Below are positions 1 to 8,801 of a stretch of 64,000 bases of DNA, one piece after another. The DNA is from Clostridiaceae bacterium BL-3 (lineage in GTDB: Bacteria; Bacillota; Clostridia; Clostridiales; Clostridiaceae). The notes beneath the pieces are model-generated. The model worked only from the letters and a program-made list of their open reading frames with translations, searched no databases and was not told the origin of the DNA. The stretch lies in contig CADDXC010000001.1 of assembly GCA_902809985.1 (NCBI GenBank), forward strand, positions 1,178,001-1,242,000. Reading direction: 5' to 3'. Within the stretch, counting starts at the first letter, position 1, and every line of letters starts with the position of its first letter. The translations under genes and the position numbers were made by a program.

Positions 1-132
1 TATATGCCGCATGGCTTTGAAAAAAGTTTCCTGTGTAACTTCTTCAGCAATATCCTCATTACGACACAGAGCCAGAACGTATTTATATACACCGGAAAAG
101 TTTTCTGCATATATTTCTCCAAAGTCTGTCAT
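1..132 (-). CDS. ECF-type RNA polymerase sigma factor, N-terminal part (cut by window edge)
   Basis: Reading leftward from an ATG at 132 gives 44 residues before the window ends. They match the start of sigma-70 region 2 of ECF sigma factors: an initial MTDFGEIYAENF, then YKYVLALCRNEDIAEEVTQE, the core-binding helix signature. A GGGAGG ribosome site lies about 10 bases upstream of the ATG. The gene follows the MutS-like gene on the same strand after about 40 bases. Regulon and partner anti-sigma factor lie outside the window. Family sure, function within the cell unknown. Confidence 0.8.
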   Translation of the reverse strand, partial: MTDFGEIYAENFSGVYKYVLALCRNEDIAEEVTQETFFKAMRHI

Positions 133-175
133 TTCACACCTCCCATGTATAAGACTCAGCTCCTGTAAAAGTGTT

Positions 176-2092
176 TCAAAGTTTTTGATTTTTTTCTATT
201 TCAATACCAGCTAATTTCATTAAATATACAGCATTTCTCGTATCTGAAATTCCCTCTTTCAATTTATAGTCAAAATAAATCTTGTTATTCCTGTAATACT
301 CGGAAAAATGATAATTTCTAATTTTTGATTTTCTATAATCGGCCATTTCACCTAACTCCAAGTCATGAGTGGATATAAATCCCAAATTACCTATTTTACT
401 CAATTGTTTTACTAAAATCGTTGCTCCGGTATGCCTGTCTCTCGAATTGGTTCCTTTAAAAATTTCATCTAATAAAAATAGTATTCTTTTTCCTTTTTTT
501 GAAGCTTCAACAATATTCTTAATCCTCAATATCTCTGCATAAAAAGAAGATATATTTTGTCCCAGGTTATCATTTACTCTCATACAGCTGTAAAGATCCA
601 TAATAGTACAGAAAAACTCCTCGGCACATACAGGAGCCCCGGCATATGCCAACACAATATTAATTCCTACAGTTCGCAAAAATGTACTCTTTCCAGACAT
701 ATTAGACCCTGTTACAAGCATAACCGAATATGATTTTCCTATCTTCAAGTCATTACATATGCGGTTTTTTTCTTCCAGAAGAGGATGTCCCATATTCTTT
801 GCTGTAATTATCGATGATCCAGCTGCAATCCCGGGCATACACCAATGTGGATTATCGTATTTAATAACTGCAATACTGCATAAGGCCTCTAATTCTCCTA
901 TTACATCAATCCACTCATGAAAATTGTTTCCCGACTTTATTTTCCATTTTTCAACAGAAATATTCCAGTAATATTCTATCATGAGTATTGGATTCAAAAT
1001 GGAATACAATATATTACGTCTACTGGCTATGGACCCGCATATTTTAGAAAAGGCCTCTATTTGCCCATATGCACTTGTTCCATCATTACTGTAAAGCTTT
1101 TTACATAAGTTCACAATATACTTTGATTTAAATTCATGTTTCTCTATAAGTCCAATCATACTTTTATACATTTTTATGTCAGAATTATATTTTTCGGCAA
1201 TAATTAAGTTTTTAATCCTGTCTTTTCTATTTATTTTTAGAATAATGCACTGAACTAAAATTAAACTGACAGGAACATAAGAAGGAACCAAATAAAATAT
1301 TTTTGGTACAGTTTTGTAAACATCAAACAAAGCTGCTAAAATAAAATAGACTATTTTAACCATCAAAGTCAAAGTAGTTGCTGCTGTTACAGTTGAGAGA
1401 ATTCTCAAAGCCCAAATCAGCTGTTTTTTTAATATATAATCTTTCCCCTCTTTTAGCCATGAAAAAAGTTCCTTTGAATTTTGTTTATTATTTGGAATCA
1501 TTTTTCCTTCTGCTTCAAATTGCTGTCTAAAATAGATTTTATGTGCAAGCTCTACAACTGTGGACTGTCTGTCATATATATTTTGTTTATCCTGAGGCTT
1601 TTCTGTCAGCAATTTTTTTAACTTCTGTCTTCCAATACAAGTGTGGGCTGTATTTATCAATTGAAATAGAGAACCTTTGCCAAAAATATCGAGATCATAT
1701 GAATAATTATGATTCTTATCTATAAAATCCCCGCCAATATCCTCAAAATTCCTCCATTCTCCATTTAATCGTTTTATTGAAGCTTGATTTACTTTAACCA
1801 GTGCAGCCGAGTGCATTATTTTAGTTTTCATATTTGTCTGTAAATAAGCTAGATAAAACAGCAAGCTGAGCATAATTAAAACTGTAAAATTAAATATAAA
1901 AGATTCTCTTAATATATACATTTCTATTAAAGCTATAAATCCTATTATAAAAATAATAAGTCTTAAATTACTTATACCAGCCATATATTTTTGCTGCCTT
2001 TTAATTAATAAATTGTACCTGTGTTTTCTTTTTTTATATTCTTCCAGTGCCGATAGCATTTTTAAATCCTCCCAATTTAAATCATATTTCAT
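176..2092 (-). CDS. membrane-anchored MutS-family ATPase
   Basis: The 638-residue protein has two hydrophobic segments near residues 45-85 and another pair near 225-280, then a MutS-type ATPase domain in the C-terminal third: Walker A GSNMSGKST, Walker B FLLDEIFKGTNS and the conserved STHD motif. It lacks the mismatch-recognition domain of MutS1 and the Smr nuclease tail of MutS2. Such stand-alone membrane MutS-like proteins are common in clostridia; their role is not established and mismatch repair should not be assumed. It is followed by the ECF sigma gene on the same strand. Confidence 0.8.
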   Translation of the reverse strand: MKYDLNWEDLKMLSALEEYKKRKHRYNLLIKRQQKYMAGISNLRLIIFIIGFIALIEMYILRESFIFNFTVLIMLSLLFYLAYLQTNMKTKIMHSAALVKVNQASIKRLNGEWRNFEDIGGDFIDKNHNYSYDLDIFGKGSLFQLINTAHTCIGRQKLKKLLTEKPQDKQNIYDRQSTVVELAHKIYFRQQFEAEGKMIPNNKQNSKELFSWLKEGKDYILKKQLIWALRILSTVTAATTLTLMVKIVYFILAALFDVYKTVPKIFYLVPSYVPVSLILVQCIILKINRKDRIKNLIIAEKYNSDIKMYKSMIGLIEKHEFKSKYIVNLCKKLYSNDGTSAYGQIEAFSKICGSIASRRNILYSILNPILMIEYYWNISVEKWKIKSGNNFHEWIDVIGELEALCSIAVIKYDNPHWCMPGIAAGSSIITAKNMGHPLLEEKNRICNDLKIGKSYSVMLVTGSNMSGKSTFLRTVGINIVLAYAGAPVCAEEFFCTIMDLYSCMRVNDNLGQNISSFYAEILRIKNIVEASKKGKRILFLLDEIFKGTNSRDRHTGATILVKQLSKIGNLGFISTHDLELGEMADYRKSKIRNYHFSEYYRNNKIYFDYKLKEGISDTRNAVYLMKLAGIEIEKNQKL

Positions 2093-2269
2093 CTGCTTTT
2101 TTAAAGGGCTATAAAAACTTTTTTATCTAAATTCTTGAATATATTATAGTACTACCATTAGTTACTTTCATTTCAACTGTTTCCCTTAAATGGATTTACA
2201 GTTGATTTTATAATTAAAACCTTTTTAAATTGAGCAAATTCGCATATTGATATATTATTACAATTAGGT

Positions 2270-2297
2270 TATAATAAAACGTGTATTAAACATGTTT
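2270..2297 (+). promoter_or_regulatory. TetR-gene promoter -10 box with overlapping inverted repeat
   Basis: TATAAT at 2270-2275 is a good -10 box. An imperfect inverted repeat, AAACGTGT (2277-2284) and ACATGTTT (2290-2297), sits at the expected transcription start just upstream of the TetR-family gene. That is where an autorepressing TetR protein usually binds. Operator assignment is inferred from position and symmetry. Confidence 0.5.
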
Positions 2298-2314
2298 GAA
2301 AGTGAGGTATCAAA

Positions 2315-2878
2315 TTGAACAATCCAAATAGTACAAAAGAGCTATTGATAAAAACGGTAGTAGAATTATTGCAGGAGTGTAGCGATATTTCAGAAATAAC
2401 CTCGAGAAAAATAACAAAAAGAGCCAATGTGAATTTATCAACAATAAATTACTATTTTAATTCCAAAGATGAATTGGTAAACATTGCTGTAAATAAATTA
2501 ATAGGAGACACTGCAGATATATATTTTCAAAATATGACAAGCAGCAGCAGTTCACCAAAAGATAAGCTTAGAAATTTCTTAATTAGTATTAGTGATATGG
2601 TCGTCAATTATAAAAAATATACAAAACAGATAATTCCCTATATCTTATTAAAGGAGAAATTCATTCAAACTATGGAAATACTGCCCTTAATCAGAGATTG
2701 TTTTGAAGAAAGCAAAAGTGATAAAGAATGCAAAGTTATTTCATATCAATTGATTTCATTTATGCAGCTGGTATTCTACAGAGCGGATGAATTTAAATCC
2801 TTCAGTAAAATTGACATCATGAATAAAAAGGAAAGAGATGAACTCATTGATATGGAACTGAATTTATTGATCAAATAA
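2315..2878 (+). CDS. TetR/AcrR family transcriptional regulator
   Basis: This 187-residue protein begins with a TetR-type helix-turn-helix at about residues 8-50; ITKRANVNLSTINYYFNSKD matches the family recognition helix. The rest is a helical ligand/dimerisation domain of unknown specificity. The start is TTG at 2315, chosen because GTGAGG lies 7-8 bases upstream. The gene ends 16 bases before a radical SAM gene on the same strand, so the two probably form an operon and the regulator likely controls it and itself through the inverted repeat at 2277-2297. Confidence 0.85.
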   Translation: MNNPNSTKELLIKTVVELLQECSDISEITSRKITKRANVNLSTINYYFNSKDELVNIAVNKLIGDTADIYFQNMTSSSSSPKDKLRNFLISISDMVVNYKKYTKQIIPYILLKEKFIQTMEILPLIRDCFEESKSDKECKVISYQLISFMQLVFYRADEFKSFSKIDIMNKKERDELIDMELNLLIK

Positions 2879-2894
2879 AAGTTGGAGGTTAATA

Positions 2895-3986
2895 ATGAAA
2901 AAAACATTTGATTTATCTGAATATATGAGCAGGGGTATTGAAATTATAGTGAAGAATGTTTTGAAGTCATCTATAAAAAATCCAAAAGAAACTCAATTTT
3001 TAATAAAATATATGCTGTTGATAGCAGCTGCAAATAATAGAAGAAATATACTGGAAAGTGAGGGAGAACATATTCCTCCATTTTTAATGGCAAGCATTTC
3101 CTCCAGCTGCAATTTATATTGTAAGGGGTGCTATGCAAGGGCCAGCAGCTCCTGTGGAGATAACTTAAAGGATACTGAAATATCAGAAGAAAGGTGGGAA
3201 CAGCTATTTAATGAAGCAAGAGAACTTGGAATCTCATTTATATTACTCTTAGGCGGGGAACCCTTGATGAGAAGAGGTATTATTGAAAAGGCTTCTTCTG
3301 TTAAAGAAATAGTTTTTCCGATCTTCACAAACGGAATCCTGTTGGATGAGGATTATATAAATTTAATTGATAAAAATAGAAACCTGGTGCCGATAATAAG
3401 CATTGAAGGCAATGAGTATCAAACTGACTCCAGGCGTGGGAAAAATACCTATAATTTAATAATGACTGCAGTGGATAATTTAAATAAAAGAAAAATTTTA
3501 TTCGGATGTTCTATAACTGTAACAACTGAAAATATAAAAACTGTTACAAATGAAGGATTTATACAGGATCTTTATAATAAAGGAACAAGAGTACTGGTAT
3601 TTGTAGAGTATACTGCGGTAATCAAATCCACTGAAAAGCTTGCACCCACAAAAAAAGAGCGCCTTTTGCTGGAAAAAAAGCTGGAGGAATTAAGACAGGC
3701 ATTTGAAAGCATGGTATTTTTATCATTTCCAGGTGATGAGAAATACATGGGAGGATGCCTGGCAGCCGGGAGAGGATTTTTTCACATAAATGCCAATGGC
3801 AGCGCAGAGCCATGTCCCCTCTCTCCCTATTCAGATGTAAATTTAAAAGACTCCAGCCTTAGAGAGGCTTTAAAATCACCATTATTCAAAAAACTTAAAG
3901 ATAACGAGATGCTGGTTGGAGAACATAAAGGAGGATGTACATTATTTAAAAAAGAAGATGATGTTAAAAAATTTTTAAGTACCTGA
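2895..3986 (+). CDS. radical SAM protein with SPASM-like C-terminus
   Basis: The 363-residue protein carries the radical SAM cluster motif CNLYCKGC (Cys72, Cys76, Cys79) followed by the GGEPL SAM-binding motif near residue 120. Near the C-terminus, GGCLAAGRGFFHINANG and EPCPLSPYSD resemble the SPASM/twitch region that holds an auxiliary iron-sulfur cluster, and another Cys is near the end. A GGAGG site precedes the ATG. It is paired with a TetR regulator and no peptide precursor gene is visible beside it, so the substrate is unknown. Confidence 0.85.
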   Translation: MKKTFDLSEYMSRGIEIIVKNVLKSSIKNPKETQFLIKYMLLIAAANNRRNILESEGEHIPPFLMASISSSCNLYCKGCYARASSSCGDNLKDTEISEERWEQLFNEARELGISFILLLGGEPLMRRGIIEKASSVKEIVFPIFTNGILLDEDYINLIDKNRNLVPIISIEGNEYQTDSRRGKNTYNLIMTAVDNLNKRKILFGCSITVTTENIKTVTNEGFIQDLYNKGTRVLVFVEYTAVIKSTEKLAPTKKERLLLEKKLEELRQAFESMVFLSFPGDEKYMGGCLAAGRGFFHINANGSAEPCPLSPYSDVNLKDSSLREALKSPLFKKLKDNEMLVGEHKGGCTLFKKEDDVKKFLST

Positions 3987-4069
3987 TTGCAAGTATTATA
4001 TACAATATTTGCTAAATATCGTTATTGTATTTGTAGACATCAGGAAAACAGATACTATAGATAATTTAC

Positions 4070-4903
4070 CTATATGCTATAATTTCTAATCAACACTTCT
4101 TCGACTTCCCCTCTTTTAGAGGCAACACTGTTAATTGATCTGTTAGCATTGACTATTTCAATACTATAACCACTATAGAGCTTCCTGATAAATTCGGTAT
4201 TACTGTTTGATAAGAGAAATCTTATCTTCTTTTTTTTTAATTCATCACAAACTTCCTTTAATTCAATTTGTTGCTCCCTTCTAAATCCTCCTGTGGTATA
4301 TCCTGTAAAATTGGAACTGTGACTTATAGGATCATATGGAGGGTCAAAATATACAAATGAATTTTTTTTAATTCCTTTTAAAACTTCTTTATAATCACCA
4401 GATTTTATTACAATATCATTCTCATTTAAAAATTTGCTCACTGCCCTCAAAATTACATCATTAACGATATTAGGATTTTTGTACCGTCCAAAAGGAGTAT
4501 TAAAATATCCTGCTTGATTTACTCTATATAGCCCATTATAACATGTCTTATTCAAGTATATAAACCTGCTGGCCTTTCTTACTTCTGACCAATTTTTATA
4601 CTCCTTCTTTCTGTCAAATTCTCTCATTTTATAATAAAATTCTTCATCATTGGGATAAGTTTTTAAATATTGAATCAATTCCTCTACTTTATTTTTTATA
4701 ACATTATACGTATTTATTAATTCAAAATTGTAATCATTTATAACCGCTTTTTTAGGCTGCAAATCGAAGAAAACAGCTCCCCCACCCACAAACGGCTCAT
4801 AATACTTATAATTTCCTTTAGGTATATATTTACCTATTCCTTTAATTAACTGACGTTTTCCCCCAACCCATTTAACAAAAGGTTGAATTGATTTATTCTT
4901 CAT
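4070..4903 (-). CDS. Dam-family DNA adenine N6-methyltransferase
   Basis: The 277-residue protein has the D12/Dam class layout: FVKWVGGKRQ at residues 9-17 and YEPFVGGGAVFF at 35-46 (SAM-binding motif I), then the catalytic DPPY at 187-190. Length is usual for the family. Known Dam-type enzymes methylate adenine in short palindromes such as GATC, but the target here cannot be read from sequence. No restriction endonuclease gene is adjacent, so this looks like an orphan methylase. AAAGGA precedes the ATG. Confidence 0.9.
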   Translation of the reverse strand: MKNKSIQPFVKWVGGKRQLIKGIGKYIPKGNYKYYEPFVGGGAVFFDLQPKKAVINDYNFELINTYNVIKNKVEELIQYLKTYPNDEEFYYKMREFDRKKEYKNWSEVRKASRFIYLNKTCYNGLYRVNQAGYFNTPFGRYKNPNIVNDVILRAVSKFLNENDIVIKSGDYKEVLKGIKKNSFVYFDPPYDPISHSSNFTGYTTGGFRREQQIELKEVCDELKKKKIRFLLSNSNTEFIRKLYSGYSIEIVNANRSINSVASKRGEVEEVLIRNYSI

Positions 4904-4963
4904 AAATATATTTCATTCCTTTAAAGATAGATACTTTTATAAGAAAAAAGAAAGTGATGTATA

Positions 4964-5329
4964 TCATCTGTTTTCAACTATCTGAACCTCCACTCCATTT
5001 GGATCCTCTATAAAAAAGAATTTAACTTTTGGTGATGGTGAAATAGGTCCTCTTTTAATGATTATACCTTTGCTTTTTATATATTTCATAGTTTCATCCA
5101 GCGATTTCACTTCAAATCCGATAGATATTCCCCTGCTTTCAATTTTAGAATTATTACCTTTATCATATATCAATTCAATTTTGGGTTTATCATTTTCTCC
5201 AATCATAGCAATATCCACCCCTGAATTTGGACTAAATCTACTAAAAATTTTAATTCCCAGCAGTTCATTGTAAAATTTCAAAGATTCCTCCATACTTTTT
5301 ACGTTTAATGTTATCCAGCAAAAATTCAT
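4964..5329 (-). CDS. VOC (glyoxalase/bleomycin-resistance fold) family protein
   Basis: This 121-residue protein is one vicinal-oxygen-chelate module: MNFCWITLNVKSMEESLKFY at the start, a central strand with PKIELIYDKG, and the FFIEDPNGVEVQIVE ending typical of glyoxalase-like proteins. GGAGG lies upstream of the ATG. Substrate is unknown; family members include lactoylglutathione lyases and antibiotic-binding proteins. Confidence 0.8.
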   Translation of the reverse strand: MNFCWITLNVKSMEESLKFYNELLGIKIFSRFSPNSGVDIAMIGENDKPKIELIYDKGNNSKIESRGISIGFEVKSLDETMKYIKSKGIIIKRGPISPSPKVKFFFIEDPNGVEVQIVENR

Positions 5330-5407
5330 AATATATCAATCCTCCATATCATATTTTATATTTTCTTTATTTCTAATTATCTCTATAGATAACTTTTCTA
5401 CTTCCTA

Positions 5408-5467
5408 TTAGTTCCGTTTCCAACAAGCACTGTCAGAGCAAAATATATGTATTATCATCTCTGTCAT
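5408..5467 (-). CDS. possible 19-residue peptide gene
   Basis: An ATG at 5467 is preceded 7 bases upstream by an ideal GAGGAGGT ribosome site and opens a 19-codon frame ending in TAA. The peptide (MTEMIIHIFCSDSACWKRN) has two cysteines and a short hydrophobic stretch. I recognise no family. It could be a translated micropeptide, a leader peptide for the VOC gene about 80 bases downstream, or the broken start of a lost gene. Confidence 0.3.
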   Translation of the reverse strand: MTEMIIHIFCSDSACWKRN

Positions 5468-5521
5468 CTAATTGACCTCCTCTACTTTTTTCAATTTAAG
5501 TGATTATGACGGGCTCTTTAA

Positions 5522-6256
5522 TTATTTATATCGAAGAATGCTTTGAAATAATTCCCTGAAATCAAACATGGCATAAAGATATATTCCGCTGACTGCTAAT
5601 GATGTTAGTAGTATACCATAAATTATTATAAATTTTATTTTAATGCTTTTAGTCAGTTTAAAATAGAAGCTGTTTTTATATTTTCTGGTAAAATCATATG
5701 TTTGGTAAATCCCTATTGCAAGAATAATAAGTAATGAAATTTTGCCTTTCAAACCTTTTATAGATATAAGTAAATACAATATAAACGGCAGCCCTATATA
5801 ACATATAACAGGAGATATTGCTTCAGCTATATGACCTCCATCAAGGGGTTTTACAGGAATTAAATTTATTAAGTTAATTACCATGGAAGTGAAGCTCAAC
5901 ACCAAGAATGTAACATCCCCTGTAAAATAATAAATTGCATAGTAGATAAATCCAAATATGCCCCCAAAAAGTGGACCTCCTATTGCAACAATTGCGTTTT
6001 CCCTGCAGTTCTCAATATTTTCATGAACTATATATGCACCAAAAGGCGTAAACCCTCCAAAAGCAACTTTTAAATTCAAAAATTTTGCTGAAACATAATG
6101 CCCGGCTTCATGAATAAGTAAAATAAATAAATATCCCAATGCATAATAAAAATTAATGACAAATCTCAATACCAATATTGTCAGAGAAACTATGAATACA
6201 TTAAATACTATTTTTCCCACACCTGGCTTTTTTATTAAATCCACACTGTCTTTCAC
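5522..6256 (-). CDS. M50-family (site-2-protease-like) membrane metalloprotease
   Basis: The 244-residue integral membrane protein has the zinc-binding HEAGH at residues 49-53 inside a hydrophobic segment and the second metal-ligand motif PVKPLDGGHI near 135-143, the hallmark pair of M50 peptidases. Several more transmembrane segments follow. The start is GTG with GGGAGG upstream. It lies downstream of the two-component genes on the same strand, so it may be co-transcribed with them; such proteases often release membrane-bound regulators, but the substrate is unknown. Confidence 0.8.
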   Translation of the reverse strand: MKDSVDLIKKPGVGKIVFNVFIVSLTILVLRFVINFYYALGYLFILLIHEAGHYVSAKFLNLKVAFGGFTPFGAYIVHENIENCRENAIVAIGGPLFGGIFGFIYYAIYYFTGDVTFLVLSFTSMVINLINLIPVKPLDGGHIAEAISPVICYIGLPFILYLLISIKGLKGKISLLIILAIGIYQTYDFTRKYKNSFYFKLTKSIKIKFIIIYGILLTSLAVSGIYLYAMFDFRELFQSILRYK

Positions 6257-6327
6257 ATTGTAATCCTCCCCATCTCCTCATCAAGTATTTGTCAATTATA
6301 GGCTTAGTTTTCTTTTATAAAAAGTAT

Positions 6328-7341
6328 TTACAAATCATTTCTCAATTTCACATATATTATAAAGGTATTGTCCTTGTTTTTCGCCCATACCTCTCCCTTA
6401 TGCAATTTAACAATATTCTTTACTATTGCAAGCCCTAATCCTGAATTATTTTCATAAGAATTTCTTGACTTATCTCCCATGTAAAGCCTTTCAAATATCT
6501 TTCCAATTTGCTCATCTGATAAATCCTGAATGGGTTTATTTTGAAAACTCACTACTGTGTTTTTTTTATCTGAATTAATATTCACATATACACTGCTGTT
6601 TTCAACACTATATTTTACAGCATTGGACAGTATATTCTGAAAAGCTCTGCTTATGAGGTAGGGATCCACATTCAATTTCAGATCTTCCATATCATACTTT
6701 TTTACAAATTCAATCCCCGATTTCTCTGCCAAAATGGACATCTCCCCTATAATCTGTTCCATAATTTCAACTATGTTCACATTACACAACTCGGTTTTTA
6801 CTTCACCGCTTTCCAGCTTTGAATATTGAAACAGATTGTCTATTAACAGCTTGAGCTTTTCCGCCCTTTCCAGAGACTTTTTACTGTAGATTTCCCTATT
6901 TTTTACGGAAGTGTTTTTGTCGTTTAATAGATACAGATAGCCAATCAAAGAGGTAAGAGGAGTTCTCAAATCATGGGACAGATTTGTCATCAATTCATTT
7001 TTAAACCTTTGAAGAGATTTTTCACGTTCCATCATATTTTTCAGATTGAGTGACATCCTATTTATTTCCTCTGCCAAAATTCCCAGTTCGTCACTGCCTC
7101 TTTTTTCAAGTTTACAGTTCAAGTTTTCCTGGGAAATTTTTACTATACTTCTGCATATATATTTTATATATATGGCTTTTTTGTAGGACCAGAAATAAAT
7201 AATTCCCAGTGAGATCACAATTGGAAATGCTATTATATGCATATGCTTGAATATTTCATATACCGTAAAGCTGAATATAATTATTATAAAAAGCTCTCTG
7301 GATATACTTTTTAGGAAAAATTCTTTCATTTTACTTATCAA
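6328..7341 (-). CDS. sensor histidine kinase, duplicate lacking the sensory domain
   Basis: This 337-residue kinase is a close copy of the 459-residue kinase just upstream (7422-8801) but lacks about 122 residues after residue 25: the end of the first membrane helix and the whole extracytoplasmic loop. It keeps a membrane helix, HAMP-like linker, HisKA domain with phosphoacceptor His123 in NLSHDLRTP, and HATPase motifs (N box near ILSNAVKYS, GLGLAIVKNIV). TTG start overlaps the stop of a decayed response-regulator remnant. It could be a ligand-independent kinase acting on the neighbouring regulator, or a decaying copy. Confidence 0.85.
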   Translation of the reverse strand: MISKMKEFFLKSISRELFIIIIFSFTVYEIFKHMHIIAFPIVISLGIIYFWSYKKAIYIKYICRSIVKISQENLNCKLEKRGSDELGILAEEINRMSLNLKNMMEREKSLQRFKNELMTNLSHDLRTPLTSLIGYLYLLNDKNTSVKNREIYSKKSLERAEKLKLLIDNLFQYSKLESGEVKTELCNVNIVEIMEQIIGEMSILAEKSGIEFVKKYDMEDLKLNVDPYLISRAFQNILSNAVKYSVENSSVYVNINSDKKNTVVSFQNKPIQDLSDEQIGKIFERLYMGDKSRNSYENNSGLGLAIVKNIVKLHKGEVWAKNKDNTFIIYVKLRNDL

Positions 7342-7410
7342 TTTTATAACCTACTCCCCAAACCACTTTTATATATTTGGACTTTTCTGGATTTATCTCT
7401 ATATTTTTCT
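7331..7410 (-). pseudogene. remnant of duplicated response-regulator 3' end
   Basis: Between the two kinase genes, the minus strand reads EINPEKSKYIKVVWGVGYKIDK then stop. This matches the last residues of the intact regulator (EINPGEPKYIKVVWGIGYKIDK). The rest of the copy is gone. The stop codon overlaps the TTG start of the short kinase exactly as in the intact pair, showing that an RR-HK unit was duplicated in tandem and most of the second regulator was then deleted. Confidence 0.8.
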
Positions 7411-7421
7411 ATAAAGAGCAC

Positions 7422-8801
7422 CTATAAACTATTTCTCAATTTTACGCATATTGTAAAAACATTATCTCTGTTTTCCGCCCACACCTCTCCCTTATGCAAT
7501 TTAACAATATTCTTGACTATTGCAAGTCCCAATCCTGAATTATTTTCATGAGAATTTCTTGACTTATCGCCCGTATAGAATTTATCGAATATCTTACCTA
7601 TTTGTTCATCCGACAAATCCCGAACAGGTTTATTTTGAAAACTCACTACCGTGTTTTTTTTATCTGAAGTAATATTCACATATACACTGCTGTTTTTCGC
7701 ACTGTATTTTATGGCATTGGACAATACATTCTGAAAAGCTCTGCTTATGAGGTAGGGATCCACATTCAATTTCAGATCTACCATATCATACTTTTTTACA
7801 AATTCAATCCCCGACTTCTCCGCCAGAATGGACATCTCTCCTATAATCTGTTCCATAATTTCAACTATGTTCACATTACACAACTCAGGTTCTATTTCAC
7901 CGCTTTCCAGCTTTGAATATTGAAACAGATTGTCTATAAATAGCTTGAGTTTTTCCGCTCTTTCCAGAGACTTTTTGCTGTAAATTTTTCTATCTTTTAT
8001 GGAAACATCTATGTTATTCAATAGATACAGATAGCCAATCAAAGAGGTAAGAGGAGTTCTCAAATCATGAAATAGATTTGTTATCAATTGATTTTTAAAT
8101 CTTTGAAGAGATTTTTCACGCTCCATCATATTTTTCAGATTAAGGGACATTTTGTTTATTTCTTCTGCTAAAACTTTCAATTCATCACTGCCCCTTTTTT
8201 GAATCTTATAGTCTAGATTCTTCTGTGAAATTTTTACTATGCCTTTGCATATATACTTTATATACTCAACTTTTTTATAAGACCAGAAATAAATAATTCC
8301 CAGTGAGATCACAATTGGAAATGCTATTATAAATACATGTTTGAATATTTCATGGTATGCCCCTGAGTTTTTCCATGTAACAAGTACATATTTATTTCCT
8401 GAGATATACAAATCATATAATTCATATACTGTTTTCCCAATGTGATCTTTCACCATATGCTCTCTTAAAGAATCCAAATCCATATACCTGTCTTTTATTC
8501 CCTTTGATTTCAAAACTATATTGCCTTTCATATCAGCAAGCGCTATGTTTATATTATTCAACTGTGCAAGATTATCTATATAGTAATTATTTTGGAGGTC
8601 GGTGGATTTAACATACCTGGTAACCTGTACATAAGCATCATTTGATGCATTGACAAAATTCTGGGTGTTATTTTTATCAGAAATTATAATTTGGACAGAA
8701 ATAGCTATTCCAATTACTAATATTATAAAACTGAATATGTTTATTATAAGAAGTTCCCTGGATATACTTTTCAGAAAAAATTTTCCTATTTTATTTATCA
8801 A
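7422..8801 (-). CDS. sensor histidine kinase of a two-component system
   Basis: The 459-residue protein has a membrane helix at about 18-42, an extracytoplasmic sensor region to about 150, a second helix at about 155-173, a HAMP-like linker, HisKA with phosphoacceptor His245 (NLFHDLRTPL) and an HATPase_c domain (NVLSNAIKYS, GLGLAIVKNIV). The residue before the catalytic His is Phe where Ser is usual. It starts with TTG and overlaps the upstream response-regulator gene by 11 bases, indicating translational coupling. Signal unknown. Confidence 0.9.
   Translation of the reverse strand: MINKIGKFFLKSISRELLIINIFSFIILVIGIAISVQIIISDKNNTQNFVNASNDAYVQVTRYVKSTDLQNNYYIDNLAQLNNINIALADMKGNIVLKSKGIKDRYMDLDSLREHMVKDHIGKTVYELYDLYISGNKYVLVTWKNSGAYHEIFKHVFIIAFPIVISLGIIYFWSYKKVEYIKYICKGIVKISQKNLDYKIQKRGSDELKVLAEEINKMSLNLKNMMEREKSLQRFKNQLITNLFHDLRTPLTSLIGYLYLLNNIDVSIKDRKIYSKKSLERAEKLKLFIDNLFQYSKLESGEIEPELCNVNIVEIMEQIIGEMSILAEKSGIEFVKKYDMVDLKLNVDPYLISRAFQNVLSNAIKYSAKNSSVYVNITSDKKNTVVSFQNKPVRDLSDEQIGKIFDKFYTGDKSRNSHENNSGLGLAIVKNIVKLHKGEVWAENRDNVFTICVKLRNSL

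Noticed and set aside
176-2092. Mismatch-repair MutS
   Set aside because: The mismatch-binding domain is absent and the N-terminal half has membrane segments, so only the ATPase relation is supported.
4070-4903. Dam-type methylase as part of a restriction-modification system
   Set aside because: No endonuclease gene is adjacent on either side, so it is described as an orphan methylase.
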